The translations under genes were made by a program, and so were the position numbers. Positions 52,920-62,138 of a stretch of DNA of 64,000 nucleotides are shown piece after piece. Position 1 is the stretch's first letter. Each line of letters starts with the position of its first letter. The DNA lies in assembly GCF_011045115.1 (NCBI RefSeq), contig NZ_JAAKZG010000002.1, positions 310,001-374,000 on the forward strand, written 5' to 3'. The notes under the pieces were generated by a model. That model was not told the origin of the DNA. It was given only the letters and a program-made list of their open reading frames with translations, and made no database searches. This DNA is from Mesorhizobium zhangyense (GTDB lineage Bacteria > Pseudomonadota > Alphaproteobacteria > Rhizobiales > Rhizobiaceae).

Positions 52920-54017
52920 ATGTCCTATGACCAGAAACAAGTCGTCGAGGCGCTGCGGGCCTTCGAGCGCGGTGAGATCGTCGTCGTCATGGACGATGAC
53001 GGGCGCGAGAACGAGGGCGACCTGATCGTCGCTGCCGTGCACTGCACGGCGGAGAAGATGGCCTTCATCGTGCGCCACACCTCCGGCATCGTCTGCACGC
53101 CAATGACGCGCGAGGATGCGCGGCGTCTCAACCTTTCGCCGATGGTGGCGGACAATGATTCGGCCCACACCACCGCCTTCACCGTGAGTGTGGATTTCAA
53201 GCACGGCACGACGACCGGCATTTCCGCCGACGACCGCACGCTGACGGTGCGCAACCTCGCCAACGGCAATGTCGGCGCGAATGATTTCGTGCGCCCGGGT
53301 CACATCTTCCCGCTGATCGCGCGCGAGGGCGGCGTGCTCATGCGCTCCGGCCACACCGAGGCCGCAGTCGATCTGTGCAAGCTCGCCGGGCTGCCGCTGG
53401 TCGGCGTCATTTCCGAGCTGGTCAACGATGATGGCACGGTGATGCGCGGGCCGCAGGTTGCGGCCTTCGCCGAGAAGAATGGGCTGAAGCAGGTTTCGGT
53501 CGCAGACCTGATCGCCTATCGCCAGCGCCAGGAAACGCTGATTCAGCGCGTAGACTCCTTCGACATCGACACGCCCGGCGGCAAGGCCAAGGCCTACACC
53601 TACACGCTGCCCTGGGATGTGATGCACCATCTGGCCATCGTCTTCGGCGATATCCGCGACGGCGTCGAGGTGCCGGTGCGGCTTCACGCCGAGGATGTGG
53701 TGACGGATGTGTTCGGCACCGGATGCCGTCTCGACCAGATCATGAAGGCACTGGGCGAGCGCAAGCGCGGCGTCATCGTCTATCTGCGCGAGGGTTCGGT
53801 CGGCGTCGCCGACCAGGGCCGCAACCGGCCTTCAGCCGATCGCGAGGATCACGCCGAGGCGCTGCGGCGCGAGGATGAATGGCGCCAGATCGGCCTTGGC
53901 GCGCAGATCCTGAAGGATCTCGGCATCTCCTCGATCAACCTGATCGCCTCGCGTGAGCGCCACTACATCGGACTGGAAGGCTTCGGCATCAAGATCGCCA
54001 AGACGGAAATCCTGTAA
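52920..54017 (+). CDS. ribB: RibBX: DHBP synthase with degenerate GTP cyclohydrolase II domain
   Basis: This 365-residue protein carries a DHBP synthase domain (about residues 7-205; DDDGRENEGDL and RSGHTEAAVDL are the active-site blocks), which makes the four-carbon unit of riboflavin. The C-terminal half is GTP cyclohydrolase II-like, but the zinc cysteines of the functional ECLTGDVFGSLRCDCG pattern are lost (here AEDVVTDVFGTGCRLDQ). This matches the RibBX architecture, where the second domain is not catalytic. The start is ATG 52920 after the repeat. Confidence 0.93.
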   Translation: MSYDQKQVVEALRAFERGEIVVVMDDDGRENEGDLIVAAVHCTAEKMAFIVRHTSGIVCTPMTREDARRLNLSPMVADNDSAHTTAFTVSVDFKHGTTTGISADDRTLTVRNLANGNVGANDFVRPGHIFPLIAREGGVLMRSGHTEAAVDLCKLAGLPLVGVISELVNDDGTVMRGPQVAAFAEKNGLKQVSVADLIAYRQRQETLIQRVDSFDIDTPGGKAKAYTYTLPWDVMHHLAIVFGDIRDGVEVPVRLHAEDVVTDVFGTGCRLDQIMKALGERKRGVIVYLREGSVGVADQGRNRPSADREDHAEALRREDEWRQIGLGAQILKDLGISSINLIASRERHYIGLEGFGIKIAKTEIL

Positions 54018-54035
54018 AACGGAAAACCTGTAAAA

Positions 54036-54069
54036 CAAAGGGCTCCGGTCGACCGACCGGAGCCCTTTG
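54036..54069. terminator. bidirectional terminator between ribBX and the MFS gene
   Basis: CAAAGGGCTCCGGTC (54036-54050) and its perfect complement (54055-54069) form a 15-bp stem with a GACC loop. Just upstream is a 16-bp near-perfect tandem duplication (CGGAAA(T/A)CCTGTAAAA, 54004-54035). Confidence 0.85.
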
Positions 54070-54081
54070 TTGCAAGCCAGC

Positions 54082-55296
54082 TTATTCCGCCGGTTGCGGC
54101 AAGGCCGAAACCGCGCGTCGTTCGCCGCCGAGCGACCTCTGACCCAGAAGCACGGTCAGCAGGGCAATCGTCCCGGCCGCTACCGACACCCAGAAGCCGT
54201 TATGTGCGCCGTAATTATCCACCACCCATCCGGTTGCGAATGAGCCGAGCGCCATGCCGATGCCGATGCCGGTCATCACCCAGGTGACCCCTTCGGTCAG
54301 CATTGCTGCCGGCACGCGGCGCTCGATCAGGCCGAAGGCGGTGATGAAGGTGGGCGAGATCGCCACGCCGCTGACGAAGATCGCCAGCGCCAGCATCGGC
54401 ACCGTATTCACGACCAGCAACGGCAGCGTCGTCAGCGCAATGATGGCGACCGCGATGGCCAACTGGCGCTGCAAAGGCATGGTCAGGTTCAGTGCGCCGA
54501 TGATCAGGCCGACCACGAAGGAACCGACGGCATAGACGCCGATGACGAGGCTTGCAGCGCTCGGCTGGCCGAGTTCCTTGGTGATCGCCACCGCGCTGAC
54601 TTCTGCGGTCGCGAAGGTCGCGCCGATGAAGATCAGGGCAAAGGTGATGATCTGGACCGGCCGCTGCCGGATCGCCGAGCCGCCTCCGCCATGTTCCAGC
54701 GGCCTGATCCTGGGTTCCGTCGAGCGTTGCAGGATGAACGCCGCCGATCCGAATGCGAGGAACAGCGTGCTCGCCAGCATGCCCGCTTCGGGGAACAGGG
54801 CGACGCTGAGGCCCACCGACAGCGACGCGCCAGCGATATAGACGAGTTCGTCCGCAGCCGATTCGAAGGCGAAGGCGGTGTTGAGTTCAGGACGGTCGTG
54901 GAAAATCTCGGACCAGCGCGCCCGCACCATTGCCGGCATGCTGGGCATTGCCGCCGCCAGCAGCGCCGACACGAACAGCGTCCAGATCGGCCAGTTCTGG
55001 TTGGTTGCGACCAGCAGAACCGCAAAGGCGATCACCGAGACGATCGTTGTCGGCGTAAGCACTTTCGCTTGCCCGTGCCGGTCGACCAGCCGCGAGATTT
55101 GAGGGGCAAGGACGGCGTTGGTCAGCGCATAGGTTGCCGAGACGGCACCGGCCAGCCAGTATTCGCCATGGGTCTGCGACAGCATGGCGACGATGCCGAT
55201 CGGTGCCATGGCGATCGGCAGCCGTGCGACGAAACCGGCGGCGGCGAAGCCTTTGGCTCCCGGCGCCTTGAAAATCTCGCTATAGGGGTTGGGCAT
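54082..55296 (-). CDS. MFS transporter divergent from a TetR regulator
   Basis: This 404-residue protein has 12 predicted membrane helices in two sixes and a basic loop after the second helix (SRLVDRHGQAKVL), so it is a drug:H+ antiporter-like major facilitator. It begins MPNPYSEIFKAPGAKGFAAAGFVARLPIAM. AGGAG precedes the ATG. It shares its promoter region with the TetR gene at 55413 and is almost certainly repressed by it through the three operators between them. The substrate cannot be told. Confidence 0.9.
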   Translation of the reverse strand: MPNPYSEIFKAPGAKGFAAAGFVARLPIAMAPIGIVAMLSQTHGEYWLAGAVSATYALTNAVLAPQISRLVDRHGQAKVLTPTTIVSVIAFAVLLVATNQNWPIWTLFVSALLAAAMPSMPAMVRARWSEIFHDRPELNTAFAFESAADELVYIAGASLSVGLSVALFPEAGMLASTLFLAFGSAAFILQRSTEPRIRPLEHGGGGSAIRQRPVQIITFALIFIGATFATAEVSAVAITKELGQPSAASLVIGVYAVGSFVVGLIIGALNLTMPLQRQLAIAVAIIALTTLPLLVVNTVPMLALAIFVSGVAISPTFITAFGLIERRVPAAMLTEGVTWVMTGIGIGMALGSFATGWVVDNYGAHNGFWVSVAAGTIALLTVLLGQRSLGGERRAVSALPQPAE

Positions 55297-55331
55297 CGAA
55301 TGCTCCTGGATTTCCAGAGGGGCACCACTTA

Positions 55332-55399
55332 CATACGTGGCGTATGAAATCTAGATAGTTGCATACGCCACGTATGTCAAATAATATACGCATCGTATG
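55332..55399. promoter_or_regulatory. triple TetR operator, (C/T)ATACG-N3-CGTATG
   Basis: Three interrupted palindromes occur: CATACGTGGCGTATG (55332-55346), CATACGCCACGTATG (55362-55376) and TATACGCATCGTATG (55385-55399). The first and second are exact inverses of each other. Starts are 30 and 23 bp apart. They lie between the MFS start (55296) and the tetR start (55413), so one repressor can control both. Confidence 0.85.
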
Positions 55400-55412
55400 C
55401 GAAGGAGATTTG

Positions 55413-56012
55413 ATGGCGCATAAACCACGCAAGGAGATGATAGCCGAAACGCGCACCAAATTGGTGGACGCTGCGCGTCATGCTTTCGGCACGGTCGGCT
55501 ATGCGGAAGCATCGATGGACGATTTCACCGCCGCAGCCGGGCTGACGCGCGGCGCGCTTTATCATCACTTCGGCGACAAGAAGGGGCTGCTCCAGGCCGT
55601 TATCGCCGAGATCGACGGCGAAATGGCCGTGCGGGTGCGCGAAATTGCCGAGAAAGCGCCGACGCGCTGGCAGTATTTCGTCGACGAATGCACCAGCTAT
55701 ATCGAACTGGCGGTGGAGCCGGAAATCCAGCGCATCATGTTCCGCGACGGTCCCGCAGTGCTGGGCGATCCATCGCAATGGCCGAATGCCAGCGCCTGCG
55801 AAGCTTCGATGACGGAAAACCTGACTCATCTGCAGCAAGAGGGTGTGGTCGTTCCCGATCTCGATCCCGCCACGGCGGCACGGCTGATCAATGGCGCGAG
55901 CAGTCAGGCGGCGCAGAAGATTGCCAATTCCGACGATCCGGAGGCAACGTCGCGCAAAGCCGTCGCGGCTTTCAAGACTTTGCTTAACGGGCTGTTGGTC
56001 AACAGGGCCTGA
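55413..56012 (+). CDS. TetR-family repressor
   Basis: A 199-residue protein with a TetR HTH (residues 8-58; DDFTAAAGLTRGALYHHFGDKKGL is the recognition segment) and an all-helical ligand-binding half. GAAGGAG precedes ATG 55413 at good spacing; the frame opens further upstream, but that would be read across the operators. It likely binds the sites at 55332-55399 and represses both itself and the divergent MFS exporter. The inducer is unknown, perhaps a drug or plant compound. Confidence 0.93.
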   Translation: MAHKPRKEMIAETRTKLVDAARHAFGTVGYAEASMDDFTAAAGLTRGALYHHFGDKKGLLQAVIAEIDGEMAVRVREIAEKAPTRWQYFVDECTSYIELAVEPEIQRIMFRDGPAVLGDPSQWPNASACEASMTENLTHLQQEGVVVPDLDPATAARLINGASSQAAQKIANSDDPEATSRKAVAAFKTLLNGLLVNRA

Positions 56013-56020
56013 GTGGGGCG

Positions 56021-56743
56021 CTACGGGCGCATTTTGCCAGCGATGTCCTTCAGCGTGTCTTCGCCTCCGCCGCCGAACGTCTCGCTCATGATGAGCTCTG
56101 AGAGCGGCAGGCGGGCGCCCCAGCCGCTCCGCTCAAGGTCTGGCTGTGGCGCGAATTCCGAGACGTGGCCGACGCAGAGATAGGCAATCGGGACGACGTG
56201 GTCGGGAATGTTCAAGGCCCGTTTCAACGCTTCCGTATCGATGATGCTGACCCAGCCGACGCCGATGCCTTCAGCCCGCGCCGCCAGCCAGAAATTCTGT
56301 ACCGCACAGACCGTGCTGTAGATATCCATTTCGGGATTGTGCCAGCGGCCGAGCGGCGAGCCCTTTGAGCGCGAGCGGTCGCAGGTGATGCAGAGGTTCA
56401 GCGCGCTTTCGCATATGCCTTCCAGTTTCAGCTTGCGGTAGAGCATCTGACGCTCCTCGGCGATGTTCGGCAACTCTTGCTCGCGCGCGGCAAGGAAAAG
56501 GTCGCGCACCGCCTGCCTCCGCTCCATGTCGCGGATAACGATAAAATTCCATGGCTGCATGAAGCCGACGGAGGGCGCATGATGGGCGGCCATCAGCAGC
56601 CGGGCCAGCACTGCGTCGTCTATCGGGTCGGGACGAAAATGGCTCCGCACATCGCGGCGGGTGAAGATGGCGCGGTAGACGGCGTCGCGCCCGGCTTCTT
56701 CGAAGGCATTTTCACGGCAGGCGTGGTTGCGGACGGCATTCAT
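56021..56743 (-). CDS. bluB: 5,6-dimethylbenzimidazole synthase
   Basis: This 240-residue nitroreductase-fold enzyme fragments FMN to make the lower ligand of vitamin B12. BluB features are visible: YRAIFTRRDVRSHFRPDPI (about residues 22-40), APSVGFMQPWNFIVI, and GVGWVSIIDTEALK. In S. meliloti BluB is needed for B12-dependent symbiosis. ATG 56743 gives the standard length; the 32-codon upstream extension reads through the riboswitch. It is under the cobalamin riboswitch at 56800-56972. Confidence 0.93.
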   Translation of the reverse strand: MNAVRNHACRENAFEEAGRDAVYRAIFTRRDVRSHFRPDPIDDAVLARLLMAAHHAPSVGFMQPWNFIVIRDMERRQAVRDLFLAAREQELPNIAEERQMLYRKLKLEGICESALNLCITCDRSRSKGSPLGRWHNPEMDIYSTVCAVQNFWLAARAEGIGVGWVSIIDTEALKRALNIPDHVVPIAYLCVGHVSEFAPQPDLERSGWGARLPLSELIMSETFGGGGEDTLKDIAGKMRP

Positions 56744-56799
56744 CGCATTTCCCCTTGCGATCGAAAAACGTCGTTCCGCCTGTCCACGCGGATGACTAT

Positions 56800-56972
56800 C
56801 TCTGCCGGGCCGGTCTTCTGGCTTGGGTTCATCCCGCATCCGGCGCCTTCCCGTTCTCGCGAACAGTGGCCTTTGCCGATGCGGTTCCCCTTACAGCGTT
56901 GGGCACGCCACGGATTTTCACCGTGTTCCCGATTCTCCCGCCTCGCGGCGGGCACCTGACAGCACCGGAGAC
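56800..56972 (-). promoter_or_regulatory. cobalamin (B12) riboswitch in the bluB leader
   Basis: On the minus strand the segment reads, in order, CCGGTGCTGTCAGGTGCCCG, GGTGAAAATCCGTGGC, GCCACTG (56870-56864), GGGAAGG and the B12 box AGCCAGAAGACCGGCC (about 56824-56808). These conserved elements in this order define the cobalamin riboswitch. It ends about 57 nt before the bluB start. No terminator hairpin was seen between, so it more likely acts on translation initiation. Confidence 0.92.
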
Positions 56973-57096
56973 TTAACCCGGCGCGCTTGCAAAAACATCC
57001 CCCGATGCCGACCTATGATTTCGCAATGAGGATTTTCCCCAGGCTTCGGGCGCCGACGCATGGCGGCGGCACGGTCTTTCCTGATAGGATGTTTGC

Positions 57097-58023
57097 ATGA
57101 CGACGCGTCTCTATTCACATCCGATCTACCTTGAGCATCTGACGCCGCCGGGCCACCCGGAGCGGCCTGATCGCTTGCGTGCCATCGCGCGCGTGCTGGA
57201 AGACGAGGCCTTTGCCGCACTCGACCGTGTCGAGGCGCCGAAGGGCGATGAGGCGACGATTCTCTACGCCCATCCCGAAAGTCATGTCCAAAAGGTGCGC
57301 GCTGCGATCCCGCAAGAGGGTATCCGCGCCATCGACGCTGACACCGTGGCCAGCCCGAAAAGCTGGGTTGCGGCGCTGACGGCGATAGGTGCTGCCAATG
57401 CTGCGGTGGACGACGTGTTTTCCGGCAAGGCCGACAATGTCTTCGTCGCCAGCCGCCCGCCGGGGCACCATGCCGAAAAGACCACCGCAATGGGCTTCTG
57501 CCTGTTCAACAACGCCGCAATCGCCGCGCGCTACGCACAGAAGAAGCATGGCGCCGAGCGGGTCGCCATCGTCGACTGGGACGTGCATCACGGCAACGGC
57601 ACGCAGGACATTTTCTGGGACGATCCCTCCGTGCTCTACTGCTCGACGCACCAGATGCCGCTGTATCCCGGCACCGGCGCGAAGAGCGAGACCGGCGCCG
57701 GCAACATCGTCAACGCGCCGCTGGCACCGCAGACCGGCAGCGACATTTTTCGCGAGGCGATGCGCTCGCGCGTGTTTTCGGCGATCGACGATTTCGCGCC
57801 GGACCTGATCATCATTTCGGCCGGTTTCGATGCGCACCACCGCGATCCGCTGGCCGAGATCAACCTGACCGAAGACGATTTCGACTGGGCGACCGGCGAA
57901 CTCATGGACCGTGCCACGCGGCATTCCGGCAACCGGCTCGTCAGCCTGCTGGAAGGCGGATACGACCTCGAGGGCCTGTCGTTCTCTGTCGCGGCGCATG
58001 TGAAGCGCCTGATGAAAGGATAA
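57097..58023 (+). CDS. histone-deacetylase-family amidohydrolase
   Basis: This 308-residue zinc hydrolase belongs to the arginase/deacetylase fold. Catalytic histidine pair in GHHAEKTT (about residue 125), zinc ligands in DWDVHHGNGTQD and AGFDAHHRDP. In bacteria it acts on acetylpolyamines, acetoin-related or similar amides, not on histones. It precedes xseB by 3 bp. This HDAC-xseB-dxs-tlyA order is usual in Rhizobiales. Confidence 0.9.
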   Translation: MTTRLYSHPIYLEHLTPPGHPERPDRLRAIARVLEDEAFAALDRVEAPKGDEATILYAHPESHVQKVRAAIPQEGIRAIDADTVASPKSWVAALTAIGAANAAVDDVFSGKADNVFVASRPPGHHAEKTTAMGFCLFNNAAIAARYAQKKHGAERVAIVDWDVHHGNGTQDIFWDDPSVLYCSTHQMPLYPGTGAKSETGAGNIVNAPLAPQTGSDIFREAMRSRVFSAIDDFAPDLIIISAGFDAHHRDPLAEINLTEDDFDWATGELMDRATRHSGNRLVSLLEGGYDLEGLSFSVAAHVKRLMKG

Positions 58024-58026
58024 GAG

Positions 58027-58278
58027 ATGGCCAATGAGCCGAGTGACGAGATCAAGGCGATGAGCTTCGAGCAGGCGCTGGAGGCGCTGGAAAAGATCGT
58101 CGACGATCTGGAGCGCGGCGACGTGCCGCTCGACCAGTCGATCAAGATCTACGAGCGTGGCGAAGCGCTGAAAACCCATTGCGACCGGCTGCTGAAGGCG
58201 GCCGAGGACAAGGTCGAAAAAATCCGCCTGTCGCGCGACGGCAAGCCGGTGGGCACGGAGCCGCTCGACGGCGAATGA
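58027..58278 (+). CDS. xseB: exodeoxyribonuclease VII small subunit
   Basis: This 83-residue helical protein has [36 protein letters not shown], the defining XseB region. It binds several copies per XseA to degrade single-stranded DNA in repair. ATG 58027 follows AAGGATAAGAG at the end of the previous gene, and the two are coupled. The large subunit xseA is not in the window. Confidence 0.94.
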   Translation: MANEPSDEIKAMSFEQALEALEKIVDDLERGDVPLDQSIKIYERGEALKTHCDRLLKAAEDKVEKIRLSRDGKPVGTEPLDGE

Positions 58279-58349
58279 CTTGACGTCGTGGCACCTCGCG
58301 CCCAGTTATCTGTCAGACAAAGGGTCGATGGAAAATCCGGGAGCTGACG

Positions 58350-58622
58350 ATGTGCCGCAATATCAAGACGTTGTTCAATTTCGAGCCACCGGCGACGCAT
58401 GACGAAATCCGCGACGCAGCACTTCAGTTTGTCCGCAAGCTGAGCGGTACGACGAAACCTTCCAAGAAAAACGAGGAAGCATTCAACCGCGCTGTCGATC
58501 AGATCGCGGAAGCTGCGCACGAACTGCTGCATTCGATGGAAACGCACCAGCATCCGCGCAATCGCGAGGAAGAAGCCGCCAAGGCAAAGGCCCGCTCAGT
58601 GCTGCGTTTTGCAAACGCATGA
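58350..58622 (+). CDS. DUF2277 protein
   Basis: A 90-residue protein (MCRNIKTLFNFEPPATHDEIRDAALQFVRKLSG...) matching DUF2277, a small cytosolic helical family of unknown function. MCRNI at the very start and the ASK-type basic stretch later are typical. It sits between xseB and the pirin gene, where most Rhizobiales have no gene, so it is probably an insertion in the cluster. Confidence 0.82.
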   Translation: MCRNIKTLFNFEPPATHDEIRDAALQFVRKLSGTTKPSKKNEEAFNRAVDQIAEAAHELLHSMETHQHPRNREEEAAKAKARSVLRFANA

Positions 58623-58759
58623 CGCTTGCAGTGCGCCTGTATCGGCGCCTCTCGCTCAGCCATTGAACATACCGTCACCGGTACGGGACTTTCGATTGTC
58701 GCGCTTGGGGCGTAGCCTCTCTGCATAAGGTTGAACGCAACCGCAGATCGGAGTGTCCC

Positions 58760-59680
58760 ATGAGCTTTTTTCCCGCACGTGATCCCGAGCCGGGCGACGC
58801 ATTCTCCTGCGATGCCATCGAACTGATGGTCATTCCCAACGCCAAGGATATCGGCGGCTTCGAGGTGCGCCGGGCGCTGCCGACGGCAAAGCGCCGGCTG
58901 GTCGGGCCGTTCATTTTCTTCGATCGCATGGGGCCGGCGATCCTGCGCGCCGGCAAGGCGCTCGACGTGCGCCCGCATCCGCATATCGGCCTTTCGACCG
59001 TCACCTATCTGTTCGACGGCAAAATCAGGCACCGCGATTCGCTCGGCACCGAAATGGTGATCTCGCCCGGTGATGTGAACCTGATGACGGCCGGGCGCGG
59101 CATTGTGCATTCCGAGCGGACGCCCGAGGAAATGCGCGGCGCGCCAATGTCGGTTTCGGGCCTGCAGACCTGGATTGCGCTGCCCGACCACAAGGAGGAA
59201 ATCGCGCCGGTGTTCGAGAACACGGCAAGCGCCACGCTGCCAGAATTCAGCGCCGAGGGCGTGACCGGTCGCGTGGTAATCGGCGAGCTTGAAGGCATGC
59301 GCGCGCCGGTGACGACCTATCACGACACGCTCTATGCCGATATCCGCCTCGCACCCGGCGCCAGCTACAGCATTCCGGCGGACGCCGAGGAGCGCGCCAT
59401 CTATGTGCTCGACGGAAGCGTGGTAATTTCCGGCGACCGTTTTCCCGAGAATCGCCTGCTGGTGCTGAAGCCGGGCGACGAAATCGTCGTTTCGGCCGAA
59501 AACGGCGCGCATTTCATGCTGTTCGGCGGCGCTTCGCTGGGTTCACCGCGTCACATCTGGTGGAATTTCGTGTCGTCCTCCAAGGAACGAATCGAACAGG
59601 CCAAGGAGGAATGGAAGACCGGCCGCTTCGACATTGTGCCAGGCGACGACAAGGAATTCATACCTTTGCCCGAAAGTTGA
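58760..59680 (+). CDS. pirin-family protein
   Basis: A 306-residue bicupin. The N-terminal cupin has the pirin metal set in [19 protein letters not shown] (about residues 74-92) and VHSERTPEE (about 116-124), with His, His, His and Glu as ligands. Bacterial pirins can act as quercetinases or as regulators of pyruvate metabolism; which applies here is unknown. ATG 58760 has CGGAG upstream. It is followed after 106 bp by dxs. Confidence 0.9.
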   Translation: MSFFPARDPEPGDAFSCDAIELMVIPNAKDIGGFEVRRALPTAKRRLVGPFIFFDRMGPAILRAGKALDVRPHPHIGLSTVTYLFDGKIRHRDSLGTEMVISPGDVNLMTAGRGIVHSERTPEEMRGAPMSVSGLQTWIALPDHKEEIAPVFENTASATLPEFSAEGVTGRVVIGELEGMRAPVTTYHDTLYADIRLAPGASYSIPADAEERAIYVLDGSVVISGDRFPENRLLVLKPGDEIVVSAENGAHFMLFGGASLGSPRHIWWNFVSSSKERIEQAKEEWKTGRFDIVPGDDKEFIPLPES

Positions 59681-59786
59681 TGTTTGTGACGCAAGGATAC
59701 GCGTCATCACCGCACATTTACTTTCCGGGGTCGACGCTCTATCTCCAATCTGTAGACTAAACGGATTACAGACAGGCCTCGACCTC

Positions 59787-61700
59787 GTGACTTTGCCACC
59801 CAAGACGCCGCTGCTGGACAAGGTCCGCATTCCCGCGGACCTCAAGCTGCTGCCCGAAAGCGACCTGCCGCAACTGGCGTCGGAACTGCGCGCCGAGTTG
59901 ATCGACGCCGTTTCGCACACTGGCGGCCATCTCGGCGCTGGCCTCGGCGTGGTCGAATTGACCGTGGCGCTGCACTACGTCTTCGACACGCCGGACGATC
60001 GCATCATCTGGGATGTCGGCCACCAGGCCTATCCGCACAAGATTCTCACCGGCCGCCGCGACCGCATTCGCACGCTGCGCATGGAAGACGGGCTGTCCGG
60101 TTTCACCAAGCGCACCGAGAGCGAATACGATCCCTTCGGCGCAGCACATTCTTCGACTTCCATTTCCGCCGGTCTCGGCATGGCGGTGGCGCGCGACCTC
60201 AATGGCGGCACCAACAACGTCATCGCCGTGATTGGCGACGGCGCCATGTCGGCGGGCATGGCCTATGAGGCGATGAACAATGCCGGCGCGCTGAACGCGC
60301 GGCTGATCGTCATCCTCAACGACAACGACATGTCGATCGCGCCGCCTTCGGGCGCGATGAGCGCCTATCTGGCGCGGCTGGCCTCGGGCAAGACCTATGC
60401 CGGCATCCGCGATCTCGGCAAGAAGCTGACCTCTTATCTCGGCGCACGCGCCGATCGCGCCATCACCCGCGCGGTGGAACATGCGCGTGGCTATGTCACC
60501 GGCGGTACGCTGTTCGAGGAGATGGGTTTCTACCACATCGGCCCGATCGACGGGCACAATCTCGAGCACCTCGTTCCGGTGCTGAAGAATGTCCGCGACA
60601 ACGGCACCGGCCCGATCCTGATCCATGTCGTGACGCAGAAAGGCAAGGGCTATGCTCCGGCCGAAGCTGCAGCCGACAAATATCACGGCGTCAACAAGTT
60701 CGACGTCATCACCGGCGCGCAGGCCAAGGCTCCGGCCAACGCGCCGAGCTACACCAAGGTTTTCGCCGAAAGCCTGATCCAGGAAGCGCGCGAGGACGAC
60801 CGCATCGTCGCCATAACCGCCGCCATGCCTTCCGGCACCGGGCTTGATCTTTTCGGCGAGGTGTTTCCGAGCCGCACCTTCGATGTCGGCATCGCCGAGC
60901 AGCATGCCGTGACCTTCGCCGCCGGCCTGGCAACGGAAGGGCTGAGGCCGTTCGCGGCGATCTATTCGACCTTCCTGCAGCGCGCCTACGATCAGGTCGT
61001 GCATGACGTCGCGATCCAGAAATTGCCGGTGCGCTTCCCGATCGACCGCGCAGGCTTCGTCGGCGCCGACGGGCCGACCCATTGCGGCGCGTTCGACACG
61101 ACCTATCTTGCCTCGCTGCCCGGCTTTGTCGTGATGGCAGCCGCAGACGAGGCGGAACTGCGCCACATGGTGCGCACCGCCGCAAGCTTCGATGAAGGTC
61201 CGATCGCCTTCCGCTATCCACGCGGCAACGGCGTCGGCGTCGACATGCCCGAGCGTGGCTCGGTGCTGGAGATCGGCAAGGGCCGCATCGTCAAGGAAGG
61301 CACCAAGGTAGCACTGCTGTCCTTCGGCACGCGCCTGCAGGATTGCCTGCTCGCCGCCGAGGAACTGGACGCTGCCGGACTTTCCACCACTGTTGCCGAC
61401 GCCCGCTTCGCCAAGCCGCTGGACGAGGATCTGGTGCGCCGGCTTGCGAGATCGCATGAGGTTCTGCTGACCGTCGAGGAAGGCTCCATCGGCGGCTTCG
61501 CCAGCCATGTGCTGCATTTCCTGGCGAAGGAAGGCTTGCTGGACACCGGCCTGAAGGTGCGCCCGCTGGTTCTGCCGGACGAATTCACCGACCACGCCAA
61601 GCCGGAAAAGATGTATGTCGACGCCGGGCTGGATTCGACCGGCATCGTTCGCACGGTGTTTGCAGCACTCGGCCAGTCGGTGCGCTCGGCCACGGCCTAA
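59787..61700 (+). CDS. dxs: 1-deoxy-D-xylulose-5-phosphate synthase
   Basis: This 637-residue thiamine diphosphate enzyme starts the MEP isoprenoid route from pyruvate and glyceraldehyde 3-phosphate. [15 protein letters not shown], the TPP-binding [18 protein letters not shown]...NDNDMSI block and the late [18 protein letters not shown] motif are intact. GTG 59787 yields the usual length (about 640); the frame opens 51 codons earlier inside the end of the pirin gene, without family similarity. Confidence 0.95.
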   Translation: MTLPPKTPLLDKVRIPADLKLLPESDLPQLASELRAELIDAVSHTGGHLGAGLGVVELTVALHYVFDTPDDRIIWDVGHQAYPHKILTGRRDRIRTLRMEDGLSGFTKRTESEYDPFGAAHSSTSISAGLGMAVARDLNGGTNNVIAVIGDGAMSAGMAYEAMNNAGALNARLIVILNDNDMSIAPPSGAMSAYLARLASGKTYAGIRDLGKKLTSYLGARADRAITRAVEHARGYVTGGTLFEEMGFYHIGPIDGHNLEHLVPVLKNVRDNGTGPILIHVVTQKGKGYAPAEAAADKYHGVNKFDVITGAQAKAPANAPSYTKVFAESLIQEAREDDRIVAITAAMPSGTGLDLFGEVFPSRTFDVGIAEQHAVTFAAGLATEGLRPFAAIYSTFLQRAYDQVVHDVAIQKLPVRFPIDRAGFVGADGPTHCGAFDTTYLASLPGFVVMAAADEAELRHMVRTAASFDEGPIAFRYPRGNGVGVDMPERGSVLEIGKGRIVKEGTKVALLSFGTRLQDCLLAAEELDAAGLSTTVADARFAKPLDEDLVRRLARSHEVLLTVEEGSIGGFASHVLHFLAKEGLLDTGLKVRPLVLPDEFTDHAKPEKMYVDAGLDSTGIVRTVFAALGQSVRSATA

Positions 61701-61800
61701 CCATCTGTTTACGCTGATATTTGGGATTCTGCTTACCTTGTCTCTTGGGCCATTTTTAGCGCGTTGCCGCTAGAAAGCTCTCCGGGTAGGGAGAGCAGCA

Positions 61801-62100
61801 GTGAAAAAATTGCTTCTGGGGAGCGTGGCGTGTCTGGCCGTGCTGAGCGCACCGGCAAATGCGCAGATGCGCCATGATGTGAAGCTCGAGCAGGCCGTGA
61901 TGGAAATCGTCGCGCGCAAGATCGGCGACATTCGCGGCGGCTTTTCCTATGAGCGCAAGCCGGAATTCGTCGTGCTCAACGAATCCTATTCCTACACGCC
62001 GACCTTTCTGGAAAGCGCGCGGGCGGAGCTGATCCGGCGCTTTGACGAAGGCTTGCTGCCGCTCACCGAGCGGACGGTTTCCCGGGTCATTACCTTCTGA
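61801..62100 (+). CDS. small exported hypothetical protein
   Basis: A 99-residue protein with a signal peptide (about residues 1-22, ending ANA-Q) and a short alpha/beta mature part (ERKPEFVVLNESYSYTPTFLESARAELIRRFDEGLLPLTERTVSRV). No known family is recognised. GTG 61801 has GGGAGAG upstream. It lies between dxs and tlyA and is read in the same direction. Confidence 0.62.
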   Translation: MKKLLLGSVACLAVLSAPANAQMRHDVKLEQAVMEIVARKIGDIRGGFSYERKPEFVVLNESYSYTPTFLESARAELIRRFDEGLLPLTERTVSRVITF

Positions 62101-62138
62101 AGCTTGCGTTCCCTGCATGCATTCGCCAATGAAGGCGG

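Noticed and set aside
59766-61595. 609-codon open frame opposite dxs
   Set aside because: Shadow of dxs; composition rich in Arg/His/Gln/Gly as expected of antisense of high-GC coding DNA.
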